Assembly (NCBI GenBank): GCA_947446855.1
Contig: CANFIH010000017.1
Coordinates: 1-38,730, forward strand
Direction: 5' to 3'
DNA length: 38,730 nucleotides
Source: Burkholderiales bacterium
GTDB taxonomy: Bacteria; Pseudomonadota; Gammaproteobacteria; Burkholderiales; Burkholderiaceae_C
Shown here: piece after piece, positions 1 to 8,362 of the stretch
Layout: every line of letters begins with the position of its first letter
Position numbering within the stretch: position 1 is the first letter of the stretch
Translations under genes and position numbers: made by a program
The notes under the pieces: model-generated
Seen by the model: the letters and a program-made list of their open reading frames with translations, nothing else
Told to the model about the DNA's origin: nothing
Database searches by the model: none

Positions 1-801
1 CACATGCTTGTACTCGCCCTTGTTGAAGTCGCTGGCCGAGCCGTAGTACTCCTTGAACATCTCGCCGTCGACCTCCACGGTCTTGCCGGGCGACTCCTCG
101 TGGCCGGCAAACAGCGAGCCGATCATCACCATGCTCGCGCCAAAGCGGATGCTCTTGGCAATGTCACCATGGCTGCGGATACCGCCGTCGGCAATGATGG
201 GCTTGGTGGCCACGCGGGCACACCACTTGACTGCGCTGAGCTGCCAGCCCCCGGTGCCAAAGCCGGTTTTGAGCTTGGTAATGCAGACCTTGCCGGGGCC
301 CACACCGACCTTGGTGGCGTCGGCACCCCAGTTTTCCAGGTCGATCACGGCTTCGGGCGTGGCCACATTGCCGGCGATGACAAAGCTGGCCGGCATCTTC
401 TCCTTCAGGTAGATGATCATGTTCTTCACGTTGTCGGAATGGCCGTGGGCGATGTCGATGGTGATGTACTCGGGCACCAGGCCTTTGGCGACCAACTGGT
501 CCACGGTGTCGTAGTCCGGCTTTTTCACGCCCAGCGAGATGGATGCGTACAGGCCCTTGCCATGCATACGGGCAACGAACGCGACGTTGTCCAGGTCAAA
601 GCGGTGCATCACGTAGAAGTAATTGTTTTGCGCCATCCATTCGCAAATGCCTTCGTCCACCACGGTTTTCATGTTGGCGGGCACTACCGGCAGGCGGAAT
701 TTGCGTCCACCGAGTTCTACGCCGGCGTCACATTCCGAGCGGCTTTCCACGCGGCATTTGCGTGGCAGTAGCAGGATGTTGTCGTAATCAAAAATTTCCA
801 T
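1..801 (-). CDS. guaC: GMP reductase (partial, C-terminus beyond the left edge)
   Basis: Converts GMP to IMP with NADPH, returning guanine nucleotides to the adenine/guanine branch point; cytosolic. The visible 267 residues start [16 protein letters not shown] and resemble the shorter Firmicutes-type GuaC (about 326 residues) more than the 347-residue Escherichia coli form. Family signatures include SRSECD near the start, [19 protein letters not shown], the catalytic-cysteine loop GPGKVCITK followed by TGFGTGGWQ, and the phosphate-binding stretch [21 protein letters not shown]. About 60 C-terminal residues should lie left of the window. The start ATG at 801 has GGAG about 9 bases upstream. 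The gene diverges from uvrD, and a terminator-like hairpin lies 67 bases before its start on the same strand. Family assignment is secure; IMP dehydrogenase is excluded by the short N-terminus without CBS domains. Confidence 0.95.
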   Translation of the reverse strand, partial: MEIFDYDNILLLPRKCRVESRSECDAGVELGGRKFRLPVVPANMKTVVDEGICEWMAQNNYFYVMHRFDLDNVAFVARMHGKGLYASISLGVKKPDYDTVDQLVAKGLVPEYITIDIAHGHSDNVKNMIIYLKEKMPASFVIAGNVATPEAVIDLENWGADATKVGVGPGKVCITKLKTGFGTGGWQLSAVKWCARVATKPIIADGGIRSHGDIAKSIRFGASMVMIGSLFAGHEESPGKTVEVDGEMFKEYYGSASDFNKGEYKHV

Positions 802-867
802 AGCCCCAAGCTCCAGTCAAAAGGTTTCAATCAATCGTCTTCGATGGGCGCTTGGAACGGAGCAGGC

Positions 868-902
868 AAAAAAATACCGGCTCCCAATTGCTTGGGCCCG
901 GT
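868..902 (-). terminator. Intrinsic terminator upstream of guaC (possible attenuator)
   Basis: Read on the minus strand, 902-876 forms ACCGG-G-CCCAA, loop GCAA, TTGGG-AG-CCGGT, followed by A and seven consecutive T (874-868). This gives two 5-bp helices around a small internal loop, a GNRA loop and a U-tract, the textbook form of a rho-independent terminator. No minus-strand gene lies upstream, because uvrD runs the other way. It therefore ends either a guaC leader transcript or an unannotated small RNA. Confidence 0.65.
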
Positions 903-1174
903 GATTGAGTGTACTCGCAGTGGCTGGGTGTCTCTATAAGGGTTGGCATCTGGGAGGTATTGGCTTTTTTGTACTTTGCTGCTGTGTTGTTTTTGATGGG
1001 CTCCTGGGCTTCGCCGTTCGTTGCACCTGTCGCGCCGCGAGCGGGTATGCCGTGGACCTCATAAGCAGGTACGCACAAATCGGCCGCCCCGGTATCCGGT
1101 CCCGCTGCTGCCAACCACGCAGGCAAGTCCGGCACGACCTTCACCAACCATGCAGGCGGACCGCAGTAGCTTCC

Positions 1175-1180
1175 TACAAT
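1175..1180 (+). promoter_or_regulatory. uvrD -10 box, leaderless arrangement
   Basis: TACAAT lies exactly six bases before the uvrD ATG. A -10 element normally sets transcription to start about seven bases downstream, so the mRNA would begin at or next to the start codon. No Shine-Dalgarno sequence and no good -35 box is visible. The same spacing occurs at thrB, polA and the lysR-type gene. Confidence 0.55.
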
Positions 1181-1186
1181 CACCCC

Positions 1187-3583
1187 ATGTCCCTTTTCTC
1201 CACGCCCGTCCCCACAGCCGACTCGCCTCTGCTCCATGCCCTGAACCCCGAGCAGCGCGCTGCCGTCACACTGCCTGCCGAGCATGCCCTGATCCTGGCC
1301 GGCGCCGGCTCCGGCAAGACCAAGGTGCTGACCACCCGAATCGCCTGGCTGCTGCAAAACGGCCTGGTGACACCCGGCGGCATTCTGGCGGTGACCTTTA
1401 CCAACAAGGCCGCCAAGGAAATGATGACGCGGCTCAGCAGCATGCTGCCGGTCAACATCCACGGCATGTGGATAGGCACCTTCCACGGCCTGTGCAACCG
1501 CTTTTTGCGTTCTCACTTCAAGATGGCCAACCTGCCGCAGAGCTTCCAGATTCTCGACACGCAGGACCAGCTCTCGGCCATCAAACGCCTGTGCAAACAG
1601 AACAACATCTCGGACGACGACGAACGCTTCGCCCCCAAGCAACTGCAGCGCTTTATTTCGGCTTGCAAGGAAGACGGCCAGCGCCCCGGCAACATCGAGG
1701 CACGCGACCCCGAGACGCTCAAAAAGATCGAGATCTACCAGCTCTATGAAGAGCAATGCCAGCGCGAGGGCGTGGTGGACTTTGGCGAACTCATGCTGCG
1801 CTGCTACGAGCTGCTGCGCGACAACGACCCGGTGCGCGCGCATTACCAGCGGCGCTTTCGCCACATCCTGGTCGACGAGTTCCAGGACACCAACCGCCTG
1901 CAATACGCCTGGCTCAAGATGCTGGCCGGGCAGGGCGCTGCCGCCTCGCCCGACACACCCGGTGGCGCCGTGATCGCCGTGGGCGATGACGACCAGAGCA
2001 TTTACGCCTTTCGCGGTGCGCGCGTGGGCAATATGGCCGACTTTGTGCGCGAGTTCAACGTGCAGCACCAGATCAAGCTGGAGCAGAACTACCGCAGCTT
2101 CAGCAACATTCTGGACTCCGCCAACGCCCTGATCAGCCACAACGGCAAGCGCCTGGGCAAGAACCTGCGCACGGACCAGGGCCCGGGCGAGCCGGTGCGC
2201 ATCTATGAGGCGCCCAGCGACTTTGCCGAGGCGCAGTGGATGGTGGACGAGATGAAGCAGCTGGTGCGCGACGGCGTCAACCGTAAAGAGATTGCCGTGC
2301 TGTACCGGTCCAATGCGCAAAGCCGGGTGATCGAGACCGCGCTGTTCAATGCCGCCATGCCCTATCGCGTGTACGGCGGTCTGCGCTTTTTCGAGCGCGC
2401 GGAAATCAAGCACGCGCTGGCTTATTTGCGCCTCTTGGAGAACCCCAACGACGACACCAGCTTTATGCGCGTGGTGAACTTCCCGGCGCGCGGCATTGGC
2501 GCGCGCAGCCTGGAGCTGCTGCAGGACATTGCCAAGGCGCAGGGCTGCTCGCTGCATGACGCAGTCAGCGCGCTCACGGGCCGCGCCGGTGCCGTCATTG
2601 CCGGCTTTGTCGCCAAGATCGATGTGTTGCGCGAGAAGACGCAGGGCATGAAGCTGCGCGATGTCATCTCGGTGATGCTGGAAGACAGCGGCCTGTTGGC
2701 GCACTACCGCGCCGAGCGCGAAGGCGAAGACCGGGTGGAGAATCTGGAAGAACTGGTGAGCGCGGCCGAGAGCTTTGTCATGCAGGAAGGCTTTGGCCGC
2801 GACAGCGCCGGCCTGACGCAAAGCCCGGCCAGCCAGGGCCTGAGTGGTGAGGCCATCGACCAGTACGGGGTCGAGCCCACCGACCTGGCCTTTGGCGATA
2901 CCGGCGAGACCCTATCCCCGCTGGTGGCCTTTCTGACCCATGCCGCGCTGGAGGCGGGCGACAACATGGCGCAGGCCGGGCAGGACGCGATCCAGCTGAT
3001 GACGGTGCACTCGGCCAAGGGCCTGGAATTCGACTGCGTGTTCATCACCGGCGTGGAGGAGGGCTTGTTCCCGCACGAGAACTCCCTGAGCGACCGTGAC
3101 GGCCTGGAGGAAGAACGCCGCCTGATGTATGTGGCCATTACCCGCGCCCGCCAGCGCCTGTACATGAGCCATTCGCAGACCCGCATGTTGCACGGCCAGA
3201 CCCGCTTCAACCTCAAGAGCCGGTTCTTTGATGAACTGCCGGAAGAGGCGCTGAAGTGGCTGACCCCCAAGCACGTGGCACCTGCTGCAGGCGGTTTTGC
3301 CGGTGCCGGGCGCGGTTGGCAAAGCAACTATGGCAACCAGGGTTTCGATTCCACCCGCTACCCGGCCGCTGGCACGCCCAAGGCGGAAAAGGAAGTGGCG
3401 CGCAAGGACGAGTCCGTCAACGGCCTGAAGGTCAAACAAAAGGTGTTTCACGCCAAGTTCGGCGAGGGCACGGTGCTCACCCTCGAAGGCGCGGGGGACG
3501 ATGCCCGCGCCCAGATCAACTTCCCGCGCCACGGCACCAAGTGGCTGGCGCTCAGCGTGGCCAAGCTCACACCAGTGCCCTAA
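1187..3583 (+). CDS. uvrD: UvrD-family superfamily 1 DNA helicase
   Basis: ATP-driven 3'-to-5' DNA helicase acting in nucleotide excision and mismatch repair. The 798 residues carry the full superfamily 1 set: Walker A AGAGSGKT (38-45), motif Ia TFTNKAAKEM, Walker B VDEFQDTN (about 229-236), motif III GDDDQSIYAFRGA (from 266), EQNYRS, motif V TVHSAKGLEFD (from 606) and motif VI VAITRAR (from 649). The C-terminus (about 745-798) is the Tudor-like UvrD/PcrA tail (KVFHAKFGEGTVL, ending in a WLALSVAKL segment). An extra linker of roughly 50 residues precedes motif V. The ATG at 1187 is chosen because homology begins just after it and a -10 box sits six bases upstream; a longer in-frame extension looks noncoding. 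It is convergent with the BPSS1780-type gene. Rep or PcrA naming is possible, but the tail and size favour UvrD. Confidence 0.93.
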   Translation: MSLFSTPVPTADSPLLHALNPEQRAAVTLPAEHALILAGAGSGKTKVLTTRIAWLLQNGLVTPGGILAVTFTNKAAKEMMTRLSSMLPVNIHGMWIGTFHGLCNRFLRSHFKMANLPQSFQILDTQDQLSAIKRLCKQNNISDDDERFAPKQLQRFISACKEDGQRPGNIEARDPETLKKIEIYQLYEEQCQREGVVDFGELMLRCYELLRDNDPVRAHYQRRFRHILVDEFQDTNRLQYAWLKMLAGQGAAASPDTPGGAVIAVGDDDQSIYAFRGARVGNMADFVREFNVQHQIKLEQNYRSFSNILDSANALISHNGKRLGKNLRTDQGPGEPVRIYEAPSDFAEAQWMVDEMKQLVRDGVNRKEIAVLYRSNAQSRVIETALFNAAMPYRVYGGLRFFERAEIKHALAYLRLLENPNDDTSFMRVVNFPARGIGARSLELLQDIAKAQGCSLHDAVSALTGRAGAVIAGFVAKIDVLREKTQGMKLRDVISVMLEDSGLLAHYRAEREGEDRVENLEELVSAAESFVMQEGFGRDSAGLTQSPASQGLSGEAIDQYGVEPTDLAFGDTGETLSPLVAFLTHAALEAGDNMAQAGQDAIQLMTVHSAKGLEFDCVFITGVEEGLFPHENSLSDRDGLEEERRLMYVAITRARQRLYMSHSQTRMLHGQTRFNLKSRFFDELPEEALKWLTPKHVAPAAGGFAGAGRGWQSNYGNQGFDSTRYPAAGTPKAEKEVARKDESVNGLKVKQKVFHAKFGEGTVLTLEGAGDDARAQINFPRHGTKWLALSVAKLTPVP

Positions 3584-3618
3584 AGCCGGCACCGGCTGGC
3601 GGGCTTATGGTGCCGGCT
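3584..3618. terminator. Hairpin between convergent uvrD and membrane-protein gene
   Basis: AGCCGGCACC (3584-3593) pairs perfectly with GGTGCCGGCT (3609-3618) across a 15-base loop. It starts one base after the uvrD stop codon and overlaps the last codons of the opposing gene. There is no T-tract on either side, so it may be a weak bidirectional terminator or an mRNA 3'-end stabiliser. Confidence 0.45.
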
Positions 3619-4387
3619 CTGCGCGGGTGTCTTCAAAACAATCGCGGAAGGTGAAGTAAATCGAGGTGAAGAACATGGCCGCCATCAGCATGGCCAGGGG
3701 GAATATGATGCCGGTCACCGCTTCCGGGCTGCCTATCAGTGCCGCGACCAGGGCCACGGCTACGCCCATGGCAATAAAGGCGCCCAGCCAGACCAGGCTG
3801 TAGACCGTAAACGCCCAGAAGTTGCGCATGCAGGCCACCAGGCTGAAGAACAGGCTTTTCACCGGGGTAATGCCATGCCAGTACACCAGGGCCGGTGCAT
3901 GCCAGAACAGCAGGGACAGCGGCACATACAGGGCCATGGCCAGCAGCACCGCCATTTCAAAGTCGGCACCCATCACGGTTTCGGCAGTCATGTCGCCACC
4001 CATCAGGTACAGGTGGGCAAACTTGCCGCCATCTACGGTGGCGGAGATACCCAGCACCAGCAAAAAGCCCACGGCGTAAATCGCACCCAGGATCAGCATG
4101 GATTTGAGTTGTTGCCGACCGGCGCGAAAGGCGCTGAGCAACACCGCAGGCATGGGGAACTTGCCCTTGGTGGTTTCTTCGGTGGCGGCCATCAGGCCCA
4201 GGGTGGCAGCGGGCAGCAAGGCCAAGGCCAGCACATTGCCCAGCACCGGCACCATGGTCAGCACCGACATCACGGCCATGAACATGAAGAAGAGGCCGCT
4301 GAGCGCCAGCGGCTGCTTGAAAAATGTGCGCGCCCCCAGCTTGAACCATTGCACACCTGTGCGGGCCGGAACGATGTGGAGTTTCAT
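3605..4387 (-). CDS. BPSS1780-family integral membrane protein
   Basis: Function unknown. The 260-residue protein starts MKLHIVPARTGVQWFKLGARTFFKQPLAL and has about six hydrophobic stretches (roughly 28-52, 55-72, 97-118, 143-165, 190-218 and 225-248). This matches the betaproteobacterial family named after Burkholderia BPSS1780. The short N-terminal motif with W and F before the first membrane segment is typical. It begins 12 bases after the thrB stop codon, so it is probably cotranscribed with thrB. The order uvrD / this gene / thrB / polA recurs in Burkholderiales from my knowledge of these genomes, but I see nothing that gives it a role in threonine synthesis. Confidence 0.8.
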   Translation of the reverse strand: MKLHIVPARTGVQWFKLGARTFFKQPLALSGLFFMFMAVMSVLTMVPVLGNVLALALLPAATLGLMAATEETTKGKFPMPAVLLSAFRAGRQQLKSMLILGAIYAVGFLLVLGISATVDGGKFAHLYLMGGDMTAETVMGADFEMAVLLAMALYVPLSLLFWHAPALVYWHGITPVKSLFFSLVACMRNFWAFTVYSLVWLGAFIAMGVAVALVAALIGSPEAVTGIIFPLAMLMAAMFFTSIYFTFRDCFEDTRAEPAP

Positions 4388-4399
4388 GCAATCAAGGCT

Positions 4400-5389
4400 T
4401 CAGGTTGGGAACAGGGTGGATAGGGTCAGCGGCGCGGCAACGCGCTCGCGCAGCACGCGCTCAAAGTGCGTGGGGTCGTGCGGTTTGAGCATGGCGGCTT
4501 CGCGTGGCAGATGCAAATCCCACAGACGCGAGAGCCAGAAGCGCAAAGCGCCGGCACGGGCCAAGGCCGGTAGCAGTTCACGCTCCTGCGGGGTGAGCGG
4601 GCGCACGGCCTCGTAGGCCTGTAGCAGGGCGCGGCTGCGCTCCAGGTCTGCGCGTCCGGTGGGCAGGTCCACACACCAGTCGTTCAGGCAGACCGCAATA
4701 TCAAACAGCCAGGCGTCGACACCGGCAAAGTAGAAATCAAACAGGCCGGTGAGCTGCGGGGCTTGCCCCTCGGGCAGGTCCTGCGCAAACATCGTGTTGT
4801 CGCGGAACAGGTCGGCATGGATGGGGCCGCGCGGCAGCGCACCGTAGGCAGGCAGCGTGGCCACATGGTTCTGGTAGGCCAGTTCGCTCTGGATCAGCCG
4901 GGCCTGGGCTGCGTCCAGAAAAGGCAGCACCACCGGCACCGTTTCATTCCACCAATCCAGGCTACGCAGGTTGGGCTGCTTCATCCCAAAGTCGCGCCCG
5001 GCCAGGTGCATGCGTGCCAGCACCTCACCCAGGGCCGCGCAATGCGCAGCGCTGGGGGCGAGTTCGCTCTTGCCCTGCAGGCGATTGACCACTGCGGCCG
5101 GTTTGCCGTTCAGGCTGTGCAACACATCGCCATCGCGGTTGGAGGCCGGGTCCGGCACGGGAATGCCGTGCACGGCCAGATGCTTCATCAGGCGCAGGTA
5201 AAAGGGCAATTGCTCTGCCGTCAGCCGCTCAAACAGGGTGAGCACATAGGCCGCCCGGTCTGTGGTGACAAAGTAATTGGTGTTTTCAATGCCGCCGGAG
5301 CAGCCCTCCATGTGCTGGAGAGTGCCTAAGCCGAGGGATTGCAAAAAAGTGCTGGCCTCGTCGAAGGAGACCTCTGTATATACCGCCAT
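4400..5389 (-). CDS. thrB: Homoserine kinase (aminoglycoside phosphotransferase fold)
   Basis: Phosphorylates L-homoserine to O-phosphohomoserine, the step before threonine synthase; cytosolic. The 329 residues start MAVYTEVSFDEASTFLQSLGLG, the usual opening of the Pseudomonas/Burkholderia-type ThrB. This enzyme belongs to the aminoglycoside phosphotransferase fold, not the GHMP-kinase fold of E. coli ThrB. The catalytic loop is IHADLFRDN (His191, Asp193) and the metal-binding segment is GLFDFYFAG. The start at 5389 is preceded by TACAAT at exactly six bases and by no Shine-Dalgarno sequence, so it looks leaderless. It diverges from polA across only 66 bp and is followed after 12 bases by the membrane-protein gene. 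Confidence 0.93.
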   Translation of the reverse strand: MAVYTEVSFDEASTFLQSLGLGTLQHMEGCSGGIENTNYFVTTDRAAYVLTLFERLTAEQLPFYLRLMKHLAVHGIPVPDPASNRDGDVLHSLNGKPAAVVNRLQGKSELAPSAAHCAALGEVLARMHLAGRDFGMKQPNLRSLDWWNETVPVVLPFLDAAQARLIQSELAYQNHVATLPAYGALPRGPIHADLFRDNTMFAQDLPEGQAPQLTGLFDFYFAGVDAWLFDIAVCLNDWCVDLPTGRADLERSRALLQAYEAVRPLTPQERELLPALARAGALRFWLSRLWDLHLPREAAMLKPHDPTHFERVLRERVAAPLTLSTLFPT

Positions 5390-5395
5390 GCCTGA

Positions 5396-5401
5396 ATTGT
5401 A
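5396..5401 (-). promoter_or_regulatory. thrB -10 box, leaderless arrangement
   Basis: On the minus strand TACAAT ends six bases before the thrB ATG, the same spacing as at uvrD. A matching -35 hexamer is not convincing. The whole thrB/polA divergent region is 66 bp, so the two promoters must lie back to back. Confidence 0.5.
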
Positions 5402-5443
5402 GGGCCCACCCCGCGCTGCTTCAGGGGCGGGTGCGGGCACAGG

Positions 5444-5449
5444 CAAAAT
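5444..5449 (+). promoter_or_regulatory. polA candidate -10 box, leaderless arrangement
   Basis: CAAAAT lies exactly six bases before the polA ATG. It differs from TAAAAT at the first base, so it is weaker than the boxes at uvrD and thrB. No Shine-Dalgarno sequence is seen. Confidence 0.35.
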
Positions 5450-5455
5450 GCACGC

Positions 5456-8287
5456 ATGAGTGAATCCAAGAAAACCCTGCTGCTGGTGGATGGTTCCAGC
5501 TATTTGTACCGTGCCTTCTTCGCCGGAGGTGGTGACATGCAGATCACCTTGCCCAATGGCCAGGTACAAAAAACCGGCGCCATCCGCATCATGATCAACA
5601 TGATGCAGTCTCTGCGCAAGGAGTATCCGGCCGACTACGTGGCCTGTGTGTTTGACGCCAAAGGCCCTACCTTTCGGGATGAAATTTACCCCGCGTACAA
5701 GGCCCACCGCGACCCCATGCCCGAGGACCTGCGCAGCCAGATCGAGCCCATCCACGAGGTGGTGCGGCTCTTGGGCTGGAGCGTGCTGGATGTGCCGGGC
5801 GTGGAGGCCGATGATGTGATCGGCACCCTGTGCGTGACCGCCGCGAAGCAGGGCATTGAAGTCATCGTCAGCAGTGGCGACAAGGACCTGGCGCAGCTGG
5901 TGGACCAGCATGTCACCATCATCGACACCATGAACGGCAAACGCCGCGACCTGGCCGGCGTGGAAGCGGAATTCGGTGTGCCCGCGCGCCTGATGCTGGA
6001 CTACCAGACCCTGGTGGGCGATGTGGTGGACAACGTGCCCGGCGTGCAAAAAGTCGGCCCCAAGACGGCCGTGAAGTGGCTGCAGGAATATGGTTCGCTG
6101 CAAGGCGTGGTGGACAACGCCGCCCACATCAAGGGCGTGGTGGGCGAGAACCTGCGCAAGGCGCTGGACTGGCTGCCCACCGGGCGTTCGCTGCTCACCA
6201 TCAAGACCGACTGCGAACTGCAGGACCGCATACCCTCGCTGCCGGCACTCGACAGCCTGCGGGTGGGGCCGCAGGACTCGCCGGCGCTGCTGGCCTATTG
6301 CGAACGCTTTGGCTTCAAGGGCCTGGCCAAATCGCTGGCCAATGGTGGGGGGAATGGCGCGTCGGCTGCGGACGCCGCCGCTGCGCCCGCCAAAACGGCT
6401 GCAGCCAAGCCGGTGAACCCCAACCCCGGCCTGTTCGACGAGCCAGCCGACACGCCGGCAGAGTCACAGGCGCCGCGCGTTCCCAATGCCGCGTTTGAGA
6501 CCCTCCTGACCTGGGACGCCTTGGACACCTGGCTGGCCGCCATAACAGCCGCAGAACTCACCGCCTTGGACACCGAAACCAACTCGCTGGACGAGATGCG
6601 TGCCGAGATTGTGGGCATCAGCTTCAGCGTCACGTCGGGTGCGGCGGCCTACATCCCGCTGGCACATGACTACACCGGCGTGATCGAGCAACTGCCGCGC
6701 GACCAGGTGCTGGCCAAACTCAAGCCCTGGCTGGAAAACCCGGCTGCCAAAAAGCTGGGCCAGCACATCAAGTACGACCGCCATGTGTTTGCCAACCACG
6801 GCATCGAGGTGCAGGGCTATGCCCACGACACCATGCTGCAAAGCTACGTGCTGGAAGTGCACAAACCCCACGGCCTCTCCAGCCTGGCCGAGCGCCATCT
6901 GGGGCGCGGTGGCATCAGCTTTGAAGACCTGTGCGGCAAGGGCGTGAATCAGCTCACCATCAACCAGGTGGACATTGCCCGGGTGGCCGAATACGCCTGC
7001 GAAGACGCCGAACAAACCCTGGATGTGCACAGCGTGCTGTGGCCGCAGATCCAGCAGGATGCGGGCCTGGCCTTTGTCTACCAACTGGAAATCGACAGCA
7101 GCGAGGCGCTCTACCGCATTGAGCGCAACGGCGTCTTGATCGATGCCCCCACACTGGCCGCCCAAAGCCACCAGCTGGGTCAGCGCATTCTGCAGCTGGA
7201 AACCGAGGCCCATGCGCTGGCCGGCCAGCCGTTCAACCTGAGTTCACCCAAGCAGATCGGTGAAATTTTCTTCACCAAGCTGGGCCTTCCCGTGGTGAAA
7301 AAGACCGCTACCGGCGCCCCCAGCACCGACGAAGAAGTGCTGGAAAAACTGGCGGAAGACTTCCCGCTGCCGGCCAAAATTCTGGAGCACCGCGGCCTGG
7401 CCAAGCTCAAGGGCACCTACACCGACAAGCTGGCCCAGCTGGCGCTGCCGCGCACCGGCCGCGTCCACACCCACTACGCGCAGGCCGTGGCCGTGACCGG
7501 ACGCCTGTCCAGCAACGACCCCAACCTGCAGAACATCCCCATCCGCACGCCCGAGGGCCGGCGCGTGCGCGAGGCCTTTGTGGCCGGCCCCGGCAACGTC
7601 ATTGCCAGTGCCGATTACAGCCAGATCGAGCTGCGCATCATGGCCCACATCAGTGGCGATGCCGCCTTGTTGAGCGCCTTCCGCGACGGGCTGGACGTGC
7701 ACAAGGCCACCGCCGCCGAGGTGTTTGGTGTGACGCTGGAGCAGGTCACCAGCGAGCAGCGCCGCTATGCCAAGGTCATCAACTTCGGCCTGATCTACGG
7801 CATGAGCGCCTACGGCCTGGCGCGCAATCTGGGCATCGACAACACGGCGGCCAAGAACTACATCCAGCGCTACTTCGAGCGCTACCCCGGCGTCAAAGAC
7901 TACATGGACCGCACGCGCGAAGAGGCCAAGGCCAAAGGCTATGTGCAAACCGTGTTTGGCCGCCGTCTCTACCTGCCCGAGATCAGCTCGCCCAACGGCC
8001 AGCGCCGGGCCGGTGCCGAGCGCGCCGCCATCAACGCACCCATGCAGGGCACGGCCGCCGACCTGATCAAGCTCAGCATGGTCAAGGTGCAACAGGTGCT
8101 GGACGCCGAGCAGCGCGGCACGCGCATGATCATGCAGGTGCACGATGAACTGGTGTTTGAACTGCCCGCGTCGGAAGTGGATTGGCTCAAGACCGAAATC
8201 CCGCGCCTGATGGCCGGTGTGGCGGATCTAAAAGTGCCGCTGCTGGCCGAAGTGGGCGTAGGGCCCAACTGGGACCAAGCCCATTGA
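5456..8287 (+). CDS. polA: DNA polymerase I
   Basis: Fills repair gaps and removes RNA primers. The 943 residues carry all three activities. The N-terminal 5'-nuclease (about 1-300) opens LLLVDGSSYLYRAFF and includes GVEADDVIGTL and SSGDKDLAQLV. An Ala/Pro linker follows (about 300-340). The proofreading exonuclease (about 345-540) keeps the D-x-E pair (Asp372, Glu374), so 3'-5' exonuclease activity should be intact. The polymerase domain has motif A DYSQIELRI (Asp720), motif B RRYAKVINFGLIYG (from Arg769) and motif C VHDELV (His896, Asp897, Glu898). The length is slightly above the E. coli enzyme (928), mostly in the linker. The start lies 66 bp from the divergent thrB start. Confidence 0.97.
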   Translation: MSESKKTLLLVDGSSYLYRAFFAGGGDMQITLPNGQVQKTGAIRIMINMMQSLRKEYPADYVACVFDAKGPTFRDEIYPAYKAHRDPMPEDLRSQIEPIHEVVRLLGWSVLDVPGVEADDVIGTLCVTAAKQGIEVIVSSGDKDLAQLVDQHVTIIDTMNGKRRDLAGVEAEFGVPARLMLDYQTLVGDVVDNVPGVQKVGPKTAVKWLQEYGSLQGVVDNAAHIKGVVGENLRKALDWLPTGRSLLTIKTDCELQDRIPSLPALDSLRVGPQDSPALLAYCERFGFKGLAKSLANGGGNGASAADAAAAPAKTAAAKPVNPNPGLFDEPADTPAESQAPRVPNAAFETLLTWDALDTWLAAITAAELTALDTETNSLDEMRAEIVGISFSVTSGAAAYIPLAHDYTGVIEQLPRDQVLAKLKPWLENPAAKKLGQHIKYDRHVFANHGIEVQGYAHDTMLQSYVLEVHKPHGLSSLAERHLGRGGISFEDLCGKGVNQLTINQVDIARVAEYACEDAEQTLDVHSVLWPQIQQDAGLAFVYQLEIDSSEALYRIERNGVLIDAPTLAAQSHQLGQRILQLETEAHALAGQPFNLSSPKQIGEIFFTKLGLPVVKKTATGAPSTDEEVLEKLAEDFPLPAKILEHRGLAKLKGTYTDKLAQLALPRTGRVHTHYAQAVAVTGRLSSNDPNLQNIPIRTPEGRRVREAFVAGPGNVIASADYSQIELRIMAHISGDAALLSAFRDGLDVHKATAAEVFGVTLEQVTSEQRRYAKVINFGLIYGMSAYGLARNLGIDNTAAKNYIQRYFERYPGVKDYMDRTREEAKAKGYVQTVFGRRLYLPEISSPNGQRRAGAERAAINAPMQGTAADLIKLSMVKVQQVLDAEQRGTRMIMQVHDELVFELPASEVDWLKTEIPRLMAGVADLKVPLLAEVGVGPNWDQAH

Positions 8288-8362
8288 TGTGCCGGTACAA
8301 CAGCTCCCGGCTTTAGTCCTTACACTTTGCCCTCGTCACAACCCCTTCTTAGGAGACTTGCC

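Larger units (their letters stand above)
802..1186. other. Divergent intergenic region guaC/uvrD (385 bp)
   Basis: No credible gene is visible on either strand. The in-frame extension upstream of the chosen uvrD start (back to 905) gives a cysteine- and arginine-rich sequence unlike any UvrD. Contents I can support are a minus-strand intrinsic terminator (868-902), an A-rich minus-strand stretch around 960-1000, and the uvrD -10 box at 1175-1180. The minus-strand RNA between about 1000 and 868 could be the guaC leader or a small RNA. Confidence 0.5.

Noticed and set aside
905..1186. N-terminal extension of UvrD back to 905
   Set aside because: The extra 94 residues are Cys/Arg-rich and unlike any UvrD, and the -10 box at 1175 places the promoter inside it.
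827..2821. Minus-strand ORF of 664 codons opposite uvrD
   Set aside because: It is the antisense of conserved UvrD codons, rich in His, Gln and Ala as expected from reversed high-GC codons, and has no ribosome-binding site or recognisable domain.
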